From the NCBI RefSeq assembly GCF_003952365.1, contig NZ_CP034443.1, positions 2,721,001-2,785,000 on the forward strand: a DNA stretch of 64,000 nucleotides, read 5' to 3'. Each line of letters begins with the position of its first letter. Positions within the stretch are counted from its first letter, which is position 1. Under the pieces are notes generated by a model. That model saw nothing but the letters and a program-made list of their open reading frames with translations. It searched no databases and was not told the DNA's origin. A program made the position numbers and the translations under genes. The stretch comes from Mesorhizobium sp. M9A.F.Ca.ET.002.03.1.2. Lineage in GTDB: Bacteria; Pseudomonadota; Alphaproteobacteria; Rhizobiales; Rhizobiaceae. Positions 38,856 to 47,553 of the stretch are shown here, piece after piece.

Positions 38856-39734
38856 ATGGCATCTTCCCGGCCTAAAGTGTCTTCGGCGCTCATTACACCC
38901 GCGATCGGGTTCCTATGTCTCGCGACGCTCGTCCCGATTGCAGCTGTCGTTGCCCTCTCGTTCGGGGACTTCAACATAGCCTTCCCGGAAAAGACGCGCT
39001 TTATCGGGCTTTACAATTACGCGCGGTTCTTGTCCGACGGTCGGTTTATCAACGCCGCGCTGGTTACGTTCATTTTGGTCGTCGTCCCCGTCGTCCTCCA
39101 ATTACTGTGTGGATTAGCGTTGGCAATAGCGCTTAAGGAAAAGCTCGTTGGCACACGGTGGATGCGAGCAGCTTTCCTGCTTCCGTCCGTAGTTCCGCCA
39201 GCGGTAGGCGGAATTGTGTGGAAGCTGTTCCTCATTCCTGGTGTCGGCGGCTTGTCTTATCTCGCAAGCTTGTTCGGTCACAATTTCGAAGCTGACTTAC
39301 TTGGAAGCAAAACGTCAGCGCTGATCTCGGTGATCATCGTATCGATTTGGTTTGGCGTTCCCATCGTTGCTTTGCTGCTTCTCTCGTCTTTGGACTCGAT
39401 CCCAGACGAGATTTATGAGGCGGCAAACCTCGACGGAGCAAGTTGGGCCCAGGCGCAATGGCATATTTCCATACCGCTTGTCTTACCTGCGATGGGAGCC
39501 GTCGCCGTGTTTCAAGCTTTAGAGGTCCTTGGGATTTTCCCCGTGATCTTCGTGTTGACAGGTGGCGGGCCGGCTGGGGCGACTGAACCCCTAAACTTCT
39601 ACGCTTTTCTGACCGCATTTACATATCTCGATCTAGATTATTCCGCCGCAATTCTCGTGGCATTCACAACAACGATCGTCGGCGTGTGTTTTTGGTCTAT
39701 TCGCCAAATCTCGGCCACTCGCGTTGGGAGGTAA
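38856..39734 (+). CDS. Sugar ABC-importer permease (MalF/UgpA type)
   Basis: 292 residues, six hydrophobic segments. The EAA loop reads IYEAANLDGASWAQAQWHIS with the family's conserved Gly. It opens the importer operon, and CAGGACTAACGG precedes the ATG. Its last codons lie inside an 81-bp tandem duplication that also covers the start of the next gene. Forms a heterodimeric inner-membrane channel with the following permease. Confidence 0.92.
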   Translation: MASSRPKVSSALITPAIGFLCLATLVPIAAVVALSFGDFNIAFPEKTRFIGLYNYARFLSDGRFINAALVTFILVVVPVVLQLLCGLALAIALKEKLVGTRWMRAAFLLPSVVPPAVGGIVWKLFLIPGVGGLSYLASLFGHNFEADLLGSKTSALISVIIVSIWFGVPIVALLLLSSLDSIPDEIYEAANLDGASWAQAQWHISIPLVLPAMGAVAVFQALEVLGIFPVIFVLTGGGPAGATEPLNFYAFLTAFTYLDLDYSAAILVAFTTTIVGVCFWSIRQISATRVGR

Positions 39735-39870
39735 ACCCATGCATCGATACTTTGGACGTCACATCTCCGAATATCATCCACTCGCCAAATCTCGGCCCCT
39801 CGCGTTGGGAGGTGAGCCCATGCGTCGGGACCTCGGACGTCGCATCTACGGATACCTTGTCTCCGCTGCC
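39709..39870 (+). repeat. 81-bp tandem duplication spanning permease stop and next start
   Basis: The units begin TCGCCAAATCTCGGCC. They share CGCGTTGGGAGGT, CCCATGC and GGACGTC at the same spacing and are offset by 81 bp. The second unit retains the equivalent stop (TGA for TAA). Confidence 0.88.
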
Positions 39871-40644
39871 TTTGCGCTATTCCTGTTCTCGCCGATATTG
39901 TGGACCCTATCGACATCTCTCAAGCAGCCGACCGAGATGTTTCAATGGCCGCCCGTGATCGTGGGGGAGCCATCCGCTCAGCACTATACCGCGATAATCG
40001 CTGACAAGGACTTCTCTTCCGCGCTCATCAATTCAATTGTGGTCTCATGCAGCACCATCATATTGACCATGGCGCTTTCGATCCCGGCAGCCTTTGGCAT
40101 CTCTCATTTGCAGAAAACTGCGATGCGAAGGCTATTGACGCTGGTGTTGGCACTCCGGGCGGCGCCAGCGATGATCTACATCATCCCCTACTTTCTCTTT
40201 TTTCGCCAAGTACACCTCGTCGACACGAAGATTGCGCTGATCATCGTCAACACAATGTTCGCGGTTCCGCTTGCGATATGGTATTTGTCGGCGTTTTTTG
40301 ACCAAGTGCCGCGTGAAATTGAAGAAGCCGCGATGATAGACGGCGCGTCAACGCTGCAGACGATGACGCTCATCTCGATACCCATCGCCAAATCTGGTAT
40401 CATGGCAACAGCAATACTGATATTTATTGGTTCGTGGAATGAGTTTCTTTTCGCGCTGACATTGACACGCGATGACGCAAAAACCGCAGCCGTCGCAATA
40501 CTGAATTTCATGCCATTTGAGGGGACCGATTGGGGCAAGGCGGCAGCCGCATGCGTGCTTATGCTGGTCCCGATCGTGGTTTTCGTGCCGTTCGTAAAGA
40601 AATACGTCGCCGGCCCAACAACGACCGGTTCCGTGAAAGGGTAA
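39739..40644 (+). CDS. Sugar ABC-importer permease (MalG/UgpE type) with duplicated start region
   Basis: 301 residues from ATG 39739 or 274 from ATG 39820; six hydrophobic segments; EAA loop IEEAAMIDGASTLQTMTLIS. Both starts are in frame and each is preceded by TTGGGAGGT, because the region is duplicated (81 bp). The shorter version, beginning MRRDLGRRIYGYL, looks like the normal MalG N-terminus; the longer adds 27 residues derived from the repeat. Which is used cannot be told from sequence. Confidence 0.9.
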   Translation: MHRYFGRHISEYHPLAKSRPLALGGEPMRRDLGRRIYGYLVSAAFALFLFSPILWTLSTSLKQPTEMFQWPPVIVGEPSAQHYTAIIADKDFSSALINSIVVSCSTIILTMALSIPAAFGISHLQKTAMRRLLTLVLALRAAPAMIYIIPYFLFFRQVHLVDTKIALIIVNTMFAVPLAIWYLSAFFDQVPREIEEAAMIDGASTLQTMTLISIPIAKSGIMATAILIFIGSWNEFLFALTLTRDDAKTAAVAILNFMPFEGTDWGKAAAACVLMLVPIVVFVPFVKKYVAGPTTTGSVKG

Positions 40645-40668
40645 AACACTAGCTCAAGGAGAAAATCA

Positions 40669-41970
40669 ATGAGGTATCTTGGAATTCTTGCCGTTGCGTT
40701 CGGTGTTGCCGTCGGCGGGGGAGCGACGGCTCAACAGCGCTATGACGGCGCGAAAATAAAGATCCTATCGACAAACTCGGCATACGATTTGGAGCTCAAA
40801 AAATTCGCGCACGAATTCACAGAGAAGACTGGCGCTGAAGTGCAGTTTGATCTCTTCGGTTATGCGCCGACCGTTCAAAAAGTGTCGGTCGAGCTCCTAA
40901 CGCGTTCAGATAGTTACGACGTGGTATACTTAGGGAGCGAGGAGTTCGGGCGATACGCATCTGGCGATATCCTGGAGCCGCTCGATAATTACATAGACAT
41001 GAAGAGTGCGGACGTACAGGATTTCATCGATCCCGTGCTGCGCCTCTACAATAAGGACGGCAAACAGCTGGCATTTCCGCATTTCGCGGCGACACAGCTC
41101 CTGTATTATCGTGCCGACTTGTTCGAGAAAGCCGGAATCAAACAGCCACCGCAAACGTGGGAAGAGTTCCGTAATGATTGTGATCTGCTGAGAAAGGCAG
41201 ACATTCAGTGCACGGCGCTACGGGGTCAACCGGATACTGGCGAGAATATATGGTTTTGGGGCCAGGTTCTTTATGGTTTTGGCGGTAAATATTTTGCGGA
41301 CGAACCAGCGGATCTGACGCCCACGGTAAATTCGCCCGCTGCGGTGGAGGCGCTGAAATGGTACACGGATGTGATGACCAATTTCACTGTGCCTGGGAGC
41401 ATCTCAGCAACCTTCGATGATGTTGTCATCGCGATGCAGCAGGGCCGCATTGCTATGACTGTCGAAGGCGCTCCCACCGCAGGTCGCATTCTCGATCCCA
41501 AGCTGTCGAAGGTCGTCGGCAAGCTTGGGTTTGCTTTGCCCCCTGGCGGCGTAAGTGGGAGGTTCCCGCCCTTTGCGGGACAGGCGTATGTCATTCCAGC
41601 TGCATCAGAAAACAAGGCAGCTGCAGCGGCCTTCCTTCAATGGGCGACGAGTAAAGATCTCATGAAGCGGATTTCGCTCGACAGCACCTTTGTCGCCATC
41701 ACCAGGACATCGCTGTGGGACGATCCGGAAATCCGTGCGAAACATGATTATGATTATGGCCATGGATCGTTTGCGGCAACGTATGCAGAAACGCTTCGCG
41801 GGGCGCCCGAGTGGTATTATCCTCGCATTCCAGAATTCAAGGAGATCGGCGATCGCCTTGGCCGTGCCCTGCAAGAAGCGGTTGTCAGGAGCAAGAGCCC
41901 AGAGGCTGCCTTGGACGATGCTCAAGGTGATGCGGTCGAAATCGTGAAGCGCGCTGGATACCTGAAATAG
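40669..41970 (+). CDS. Sugar ABC-importer substrate-binding protein
   Basis: 433 residues. Signal peptide at residues 1-22 (GILAVAFGVAVGGGATAQQ). SBP_bac_1 fold: DVVYLGSEEFGRYASGDILE, LYYRADLFEKAGIKQPPQTW, then AFLQWATSKDLMKR. A ligand-recognition protein in the periplasm for the two permeases upstream. AAGGAG lies eight bases before the ATG. Followed by a hairpin and the sulfatase. No ATPase gene is present in this operon. Confidence 0.93.
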   Translation: MRYLGILAVAFGVAVGGGATAQQRYDGAKIKILSTNSAYDLELKKFAHEFTEKTGAEVQFDLFGYAPTVQKVSVELLTRSDSYDVVYLGSEEFGRYASGDILEPLDNYIDMKSADVQDFIDPVLRLYNKDGKQLAFPHFAATQLLYYRADLFEKAGIKQPPQTWEEFRNDCDLLRKADIQCTALRGQPDTGENIWFWGQVLYGFGGKYFADEPADLTPTVNSPAAVEALKWYTDVMTNFTVPGSISATFDDVVIAMQQGRIAMTVEGAPTAGRILDPKLSKVVGKLGFALPPGGVSGRFPPFAGQAYVIPAASENKAAAAAFLQWATSKDLMKRISLDSTFVAITRTSLWDDPEIRAKHDYDYGHGSFAATYAETLRGAPEWYYPRIPEFKEIGDRLGRALQEAVVRSKSPEAALDDAQGDAVEIVKRAGYLK

Positions 41971-41984
41971 CCGTTACACGTCGC

Positions 41985-42010
41985 CACCGGCGCGGTTTTG
42001 CGCGCCGGTG
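41985..42010 (+). terminator. GC-rich hairpin between binding protein and sulfatase
   Basis: The arms CACCGGCGCG and GCGCCGGTG flank GTTTT. There is no T-run after it, so it may protect or attenuate rather than terminate. Confidence 0.4.
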
Positions 42011-42049
42011 CGCGCGCGAACTGAACCTTCATAGCGCGTGGGATGAGAG

Positions 42050-43528
42050 TTGAGGAACTTTAGTATAGTCTGGATTTGCAGCGATCAGCAGCGTTGGGAC
42101 ACCTTGCAGTGCCTAGGGTTCAAAGGCACGCAGACTCCCAATATTGACCGCCTGGCGGCGAGGGGCACGGCATTCGCCCGTGCGTATTGTCAGAGCCCTA
42201 TCTGCACGCCGAGCCGAACGAGCTTTCTGACAGGCTTGTATCCGATCGCACACCAAGTGCATCAGAACGGCGCCGGCACATTTCCTTCGCATCTCGTTTT
42301 GCTCCCAAAACTGATGGCGAACGCCGGATACTATACAGGGCACATAGGAAAGCTGCACCTGTCTGCCACACGTGGCATGATAGAAAAGCGCCCCGATGAT
42401 GGATTTGCCGAGTTCTACTGGAGCCCTGAGCCATTTCCGGAGTGGTCAGGCAACCACGACTATCATGCGTGGATGTGGTCAAAAGGGATCAATCCCGAAG
42501 CCTACTTCAAACCCTATCTTGACCAACACTATGGTCCGGGACCAGCCGCAGAATATCGGCAGGCGCGTTGGGCAGGCGATCGGGCTGAGCGCTTCATCAA
42601 GATGCATTCTGATCGTAGTTGGTATTTAGGCGTTAACATCGACGCGCCTCATCCGCCCCTCAATCCCCCGCCAGACTACCTCAGGCGGTTCAATCCAAAT
42701 GATATGCCTGATCCTGCGTTCAAGCCGATTGATCTCGAGCACCAGAAGAAATTTGAACGAGTCGATCAGCAAGCGAAATTCGCGGTGGATCCTTGGCACG
42801 CAGCAACAGACGCGGGTGAGGCGCACAACGACGAATTGGCAGGACCTACGCATGAAGCGCCACCAACGAAGTTCAATATTTGGGAGATGAGAGCGGCCTA
42901 TCACGCCGAGGTGGCACAGGTGGACGATCTGGTCGGCCGGATACTAGACACTTTGACGGAAACCGGCCAGCTGGATCGCACGATCATCGTCTTCATGAGC
43001 GATCATGGTGATATGATGGGCGACCACGGCCTGCTCTACAAAGGCTGCCGGTTCTATGAGGGTGTGGTGCATGTCCCACTTGTGATTTCCGTGCCTGGCA
43101 GCCCAGCCCAAGGATCGGTGTCGAATGCACTTGTCGAGCTGGTCGATATTGCGCCCACATTGCTCTCGTTATCGGGGCTTGAGGTCCCAAAGGCCATGCA
43201 GGGGCTGTCACTCGACCAGATGCTGCTTGGGAACACTTCACTGGATTGCCATAAGCCATACGTTGTCAGTGAGTATCACAACTCCCTCAGGTTCCGCGGC
43301 AGCCGAGGGTCTCGCGCATCGATGTACTATGATGGACGTCACAAACTAAATGTATATCACGATGTTGGAATAGGAGAGCTGTTCGATCATAAAGAGGACC
43401 CCAATGAGCATTATGACCTATGGGATAGCCACCATCACAGGGGATTGAAATACGACCTATTAGGCCGCAGCTTTTCCGCAATGATGCTTAGAAGTGGATC
43501 CGGCCCGGAGAGAATTGAGGACTATTGA
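42050..43528 (+). CDS. Sulfatase (formylglycine type, cytoplasmic)
   Basis: About 492 residues. The active-site motif SPICTPSRTSFLTG (CxPSR) supplies the Cys that a formylglycine-generating enzyme must convert. Metal ligands are visible in the N-terminal DQQRWD and in IVFMSDHGDMMGDHGL, and GHIGKLHL carries the conserved Lys and His. No signal peptide, so it acts inside the cell, as do sulfatases working on imported sulfated sugars or choline sulfate. The start is a TTG at 42050 after GGGATGAG. A formylglycine-generating enzyme gene is not in the window. Position after the amino-sugar kinase/importer genes points to removal of sulfate from an imported sulfated amino sugar. Confidence 0.9.
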   Translation: MRNFSIVWICSDQQRWDTLQCLGFKGTQTPNIDRLAARGTAFARAYCQSPICTPSRTSFLTGLYPIAHQVHQNGAGTFPSHLVLLPKLMANAGYYTGHIGKLHLSATRGMIEKRPDDGFAEFYWSPEPFPEWSGNHDYHAWMWSKGINPEAYFKPYLDQHYGPGPAAEYRQARWAGDRAERFIKMHSDRSWYLGVNIDAPHPPLNPPPDYLRRFNPNDMPDPAFKPIDLEHQKKFERVDQQAKFAVDPWHAATDAGEAHNDELAGPTHEAPPTKFNIWEMRAAYHAEVAQVDDLVGRILDTLTETGQLDRTIIVFMSDHGDMMGDHGLLYKGCRFYEGVVHVPLVISVPGSPAQGSVSNALVELVDIAPTLLSLSGLEVPKAMQGLSLDQMLLGNTSLDCHKPYVVSEYHNSLRFRGSRGSRASMYYDGRHKLNVYHDVGIGELFDHKEDPNEHYDLWDSHHHRGLKYDLLGRSFSAMMLRSGSGPERIEDY

Positions 43529-43609
43529 CCTTGGCGGACCGACGCCAGGATGGTCACGAGCGAGGCATTGTTCTCGCGACCTTGGGGCCGCCCTCGGTCG
43601 ATTGTCCAG

Positions 43610-43626
43610 AAATTGATCGATAATTT
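43610..43626. promoter_or_regulatory. AT-rich inverted repeat upstream of RpiR gene
   Basis: AAATT and AATTT flank a 7-bp centre (GATCGAT), about 50 bp before the start of the second rpiR gene. Possible operator or promoter element. Confidence 0.3.
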
Positions 43627-43677
43627 ATGGTATCTCGCTGCTCTTTCCTTCATTCATAAGGGGTGAGGATTGTGGAA

Positions 43678-44502
43678 ATGAGCGTCAACTCACCTGCAAT
43701 GAAAGCGGCATCGCACGAGAGCATCTTGGCTCGCCTGCAGGACGACATCGATCGATTGCCCAATGCGCTCGCTCGCATTGCCAAATACATTCTGGAAAAC
43801 CCGGAAAAGGTGCTGCACCAATCGGTCGCGGAGCTAGGTGAATTCGCGGCCAGTGGTGAAGCGAGCATATTGCGGCTTTGCCGGCAGATAGGCTTTTCCG
43901 GCTTCCGCGACTTCAAGCTGGCATTGGCGGCCGAGATTGGCCGCCCGGGACTGCCTCCTACTGCTGCTGGAACTGCGGATAGCGCTCTGCAATCCTTGCA
44001 CGACACCATGGCGCAAAACCTCAGCATCGCACACAACAATGCCGATTCCGAAACTCTCGCGAAGGTCGCCGCCGCGCTTGCGGCAAGCAGACGGATCGAC
44101 CTCTACGGCGCCGGAATGTCCGGTATAACGGCAGAACTGCTTGCCTATAGGCTTTTGCGTGTCGGGCTAACGGCCTTTGCGTTCAGGAATTCCAACATGG
44201 CTCACGAAGTCGCCAGCGGGCTTAGTCCCGGATGCGTTGCGATCGGCCTTTCGATCTCCGGCCTCACGGTTGACACCGTCCAGTTCCTCAAGGGCGCCCG
44301 TTCTGCGGGGGCACTGACCGTCGCCATCACCAACCGCGCCCGCAGCCCGCTCGAGAAAGCGGCTGACTTCACCCTGCAGGCCTCCGGCCTTCAAGACCAC
44401 CCGATCGGCGGCACCCTAACATCGACGATCGGCAAGATCTTTGTGATCGAAAGCCTCATGCTGGCGCTCGGAAAGGCGATGGATAAACCGGTTGCCAAAT
44501 GA
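43678..44502 (+). CDS. RpiR/MurR-family transcriptional regulator (HTH + SIS)
   Basis: About 274 residues from the ATG at 43678 (an upstream GTG at 43663 is possible). HTH_6 domain: ALARIAKYILENPEKVLHQS, then SGEASILRLCRQIGFSGFRD. SIS domain: RIDLYGAGMSGITAELLAYR, VAIGLSISGLTVDTVQFL, AITNRARSPLEKAADF. Same strand and 75 bp upstream of the ABC importer, so it is probably the local regulator. Related to, but clearly distinct from, the regulator at 35407. Confidence 0.92.
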   Translation: MSVNSPAMKAASHESILARLQDDIDRLPNALARIAKYILENPEKVLHQSVAELGEFAASGEASILRLCRQIGFSGFRDFKLALAAEIGRPGLPPTAAGTADSALQSLHDTMAQNLSIAHNNADSETLAKVAAALAASRRIDLYGAGMSGITAELLAYRLLRVGLTAFAFRNSNMAHEVASGLSPGCVAIGLSISGLTVDTVQFLKGARSAGALTVAITNRARSPLEKAADFTLQASGLQDHPIGGTLTSTIGKIFVIESLMLALGKAMDKPVAK

Positions 44503-44538
44503 AATTAAACTCCATATTGTCACGAAAATGAAATAAAG
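44498..44538 (+). promoter_or_regulatory. Direct repeat AAATGAAATNAA between regulator and ABC importer
   Basis: AAATGAAATTAAA and AAATGAAATAAAG lie about 29 bp apart in the 75-bp gap before the importer operon. Spacing and position fit an operator for the upstream RpiR protein, but this is pattern recognition only. Confidence 0.3.
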
Positions 44539-44576
44539 CACCGATAGAAGTCACGCCCACCGAAAGGGAACTCGGA

Positions 44577-45725
44577 ATGGCAGCGTTAGACCTTCACATC
44601 GACGACATCGGCAAGCGGTTTGGCGCGATTGATGTCCTGCGCGGCATCTGTCTAAGGGTTGCTGCGGGGGAGTTTGTGACACTGCTGGGGCCGTCCGGGT
44701 GTGGTAAATCAACGCTTCTTCGGATCATCGCGGGGCTGGAGCGTGCCGACCAGGGCCATGTGCGTGCAGGAGGCAGGGGGCTGGACGCGGTGGCGCCGAA
44801 GGACCGCGACCTAGCCTTCGTGTTCCAGAGCTACGCCCTTTATCCGCATCTGAGCGTGCACGACAACATTGCAGCCCCGCTGGTCATGCGTGAGCTAAGC
44901 AGCTTGGAACGGCTTCCTGTGATTGGCGCGCTGCTGCCCGGAGCCATCCAACGCAAACGCTCGATCCAGGAGCGGGTCCGGCAGACATCAGGGCTTCTCA
45001 AGCTCGACGCGCTGCTCGAGCGTCGACCGTCGGCGCTGTCGGGCGGGCAGCGCCAGCGCGTGGCTTTGGGACGCGCCATGGTGCGCAAGCCGAAGATCTT
45101 CCTGATGGACGAACCCTTGGCAAACTTGGACGCAGCGCTGCGCATCCATACGCGTGGCGAGATCGCACGGCTTCACAAGGAAATGGAAACGACGACTATC
45201 TTCGTTACCCATGACCAGGCCGAGGCGGCAGCGCTTTCAGACCGCGTCGCAGTCATCTTTGGCGGCGAACTCCGTCAGGTCGCAGCCCCTGCCGATCTCT
45301 ATCGCGAACCCGTCGATCTAGACGTAGCGCGCTTCCTGGCGCAGCCATTCCTGAACGAGCTGGCAGTGGCCGCACCTATAGGCGGCGGGCTCATGATCGG
45401 CGGCAGCAGGATCATCATTCGCGACGCGCTCGGATCCGGGCTGGCCGGAACGCTGGCCTTCCGCCCCGAGCATGCGACCCTGGCTGAGAAGGATCATCCA
45501 GGAGCCCTGCCGGTTCGCGTCACGCGCATTGAGCACGCAGGGATCGACGCTCACGTCTTTGTCGATGCCGAGGCCGGCGCTCAGTTCGTCGCCCGCATTT
45601 CCGCCGAGCGCGCGCGATCACTGCGTGACGGCGACAATCTGGGACTGACCATCGACGCTGAAAGGGCATGGTTCTTTCCTTCCAACGGCTCGCGCCAGCG
45701 TGGCGATCACAGCGGGGCAGTCTGA
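44577..45725 (+). CDS. Sugar ABC-importer ATPase (UgpC/MsmX type)
   Basis: 382 residues. Walker A GPSGCGKST, Q-loop FQSYALYPH, signature LSGGQRQR, Walker B IFLMDEPLANLD, switch His VTHDQAEAAAL; the C-terminal half has a TOBE-type domain (LAFRPEHATLAE). A longer than usual insertion (SSLERLPVIGALLPGA...) sits between Q-loop and signature. It is the only intact importer ATPase in the window and may also serve the importer at 38856-41970, since MsmX-type ATPases are known to be shared. Confidence 0.94.
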   Translation: MAALDLHIDDIGKRFGAIDVLRGICLRVAAGEFVTLLGPSGCGKSTLLRIIAGLERADQGHVRAGGRGLDAVAPKDRDLAFVFQSYALYPHLSVHDNIAAPLVMRELSSLERLPVIGALLPGAIQRKRSIQERVRQTSGLLKLDALLERRPSALSGGQRQRVALGRAMVRKPKIFLMDEPLANLDAALRIHTRGEIARLHKEMETTTIFVTHDQAEAAALSDRVAVIFGGELRQVAAPADLYREPVDLDVARFLAQPFLNELAVAAPIGGGLMIGGSRIIIRDALGSGLAGTLAFRPEHATLAEKDHPGALPVRVTRIEHAGIDAHVFVDAEAGAQFVARISAERARSLRDGDNLGLTIDAERAWFFPSNGSRQRGDHSGAV

Positions 45726-45726
45726 C

Positions 45727-46677
45727 ATGGCCTTAGCCAACGACATTCCGCTCAGTTCCTTAGCTCCGAACACTGCAGGCAGGTACCGGCCGGCTCGGGC
45801 CCAGGCGCAAGCTGGCATAATTCTGTCCGTGCCGGCGACGCTGTTGCTTGTTGCCCTTGTCATCGGGCCCGCCATTCTTGTCTTCTTTCTGTCCTTCACG
45901 AATGCGTCGCTCGGCTTGGCCGGAATCCAATTCATCGGGGTTGCTAATTATACGCGCATGTTGACCGACCCTGGCTTTGCTCAGAGTCTGCGCAACACCG
46001 CGCTCTATGTGGCTGTGGTCGTGCCGACGGCAATCGGGTGGGGGCTGCTCGTCGCCGTTTTGATCGCTAGATCACGGTTCGCAGTTCTCTATCGAACCGC
46101 TTACTTTCTGCCCGTGGCTGCAAGCTTGGTTGCTCTCGCGACCGCGTGGGAAGCAATCCTGCATCCAAGTCTGGGTTTTGCCAACACGCTGCTGCAGCTC
46201 CTGGGCGCATCGCCCGTCAGGTTCCTGTCCGACCCGGCGACGGCCATATATGCGCTCGCGGCGATCGGCGTCTGGCAGTTGGTTGGCTTCAACATGATCC
46301 TTTTCCTGGCTGGCCTTTCGACCATTCCAGAGGAGCTCTACGAAGCTGCGACTATCGACGGGGCGGACAGGGGACTGAAGCGCTTCCTTCTGGTCACCTG
46401 GCCGATGCTGGCGCCAGTTACGGTGTTCGTCACCGTGATGACAATTATCCGCGCCTTTTCGGTTTTCGAAACGGTCGCGGTCCTCACACAGGGAGGGCCG
46501 ATGAAATCTACCTCCGTCGTTCTTTACACTTTTTATGAAGAAGGTTTCCGCTTCTTCCGCGTCGGATATGCTTCTGCGATCTCCGTTTCCTTTTTTGTCT
46601 TCGTGACTTTCCTGTCGCTCGTCCAGATGCGCGTCTCCGAGCGTCGGGCGCGCTGGAAAGCAAATGGAGGCCAGTGA
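45727..46677 (+). CDS. Sugar ABC-importer permease (UgpA/MalF type)
   Basis: 316 residues starting one base after the ATPase stop. Six hydrophobic segments; EAA loop LYEAATIDGADRGLKRFLLV; VLTQGGPMKSTSVVLYTFYE near the end is characteristic of UgpA-type permeases. Confidence 0.93.
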   Translation: MALANDIPLSSLAPNTAGRYRPARAQAQAGIILSVPATLLLVALVIGPAILVFFLSFTNASLGLAGIQFIGVANYTRMLTDPGFAQSLRNTALYVAVVVPTAIGWGLLVAVLIARSRFAVLYRTAYFLPVAASLVALATAWEAILHPSLGFANTLLQLLGASPVRFLSDPATAIYALAAIGVWQLVGFNMILFLAGLSTIPEELYEAATIDGADRGLKRFLLVTWPMLAPVTVFVTVMTIIRAFSVFETVAVLTQGGPMKSTSVVLYTFYEEGFRFFRVGYASAISVSFFVFVTFLSLVQMRVSERRARWKANGGQ

Positions 46678-47510
46678 TGATCCTGGGGCAATCTTCCTCT
46701 TCCCGCATTGTCTCGCATGCTGTGCTTGTCACCGGCGCGATCATCATGGTCTTTCCGTTTCTGTGGATGATCCTTGCCTCGCTGACGCCACAGAGCGAGA
46801 TCTTTGACGGCAGCCTGCTTCCAACGCCGACCCTTCACGGCGCAATCGACAATTACGGCACTGCGCTCTCGGCAATTCCGCTGCTTCGGTTCATGGCAAA
46901 TGGCTTTGTCGTGTGTCTGGCAATTCTTGTGTTGCAGATCGCGATCGCCATCCCATGCGGCTATGCGCTGGCCAAGCTGTCCTTCCCGGGCCGCCCTATT
47001 CTGCTTGTCGGCGTCCTGCTCGGCCTTCTGGTGCCGGTGCAGATACCAACCATCCCGATCTACATAGCCCTCGCAAAATCCGGACTGCTCGACAGCTATG
47101 CCGCTCTGGTTCTGCCCTGGATCATTTCGGTGTTTGCCATCTTCCTGTTCCGGCAGTTCTTCGTGACCTTTCCGGATGAGGTGCTCGACGCGGCGCGGCT
47201 CGACGGTTTCAGCGAGCTATCGATCGCCTGGCGGATCATGCTGCCAGCAGCTTGGCCGGCCGTCGTCTCCTTCTCGATCTTCTCTATCGTGGCCCATTGG
47301 AACGATCTTTATTGGCCAATGGTGGTGATAACCAATCCCGACATGATGACGGCTTCGCTCGGCATTGCCTATTTCCGGCAGGCCGGCGAGGGCGCCGGAA
47401 ATGTCGGTGCGCTGATGGCGGGGGGCGTTCTCGTAACTGCTCCCTTGGTCTCTTTTTTCCTTCTCATGCAGAAACACTTCATCCGAGGTCTGGTGCTCGG
47501 CCGACACTAG
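46677..47510 (+). CDS. Sugar ABC-importer permease (UgpE/MalG type)
   Basis: About 277 residues; the ATG at 46677 overlaps the previous stop (a GTG at 46674 is an alternative). Six hydrophobic segments; EAA-type loop LDAARLDGFSELSIAWRIML; ends with MQKHFIRGLVLG, the usual MalG-type C-terminus that contacts the ATPase. Confidence 0.93.
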   Translation: MILGQSSSSRIVSHAVLVTGAIIMVFPFLWMILASLTPQSEIFDGSLLPTPTLHGAIDNYGTALSAIPLLRFMANGFVVCLAILVLQIAIAIPCGYALAKLSFPGRPILLVGVLLGLLVPVQIPTIPIYIALAKSGLLDSYAALVLPWIISVFAIFLFRQFFVTFPDEVLDAARLDGFSELSIAWRIMLPAAWPAVVSFSIFSIVAHWNDLYWPMVVITNPDMMTASLGIAYFRQAGEGAGNVGALMAGGVLVTAPLVSFFLLMQKHFIRGLVLGRH

Positions 47511-47553
47511 CTCCGTCTCTAAAAACCCCCATCTCAAAACTCAGGAGAGCAAT

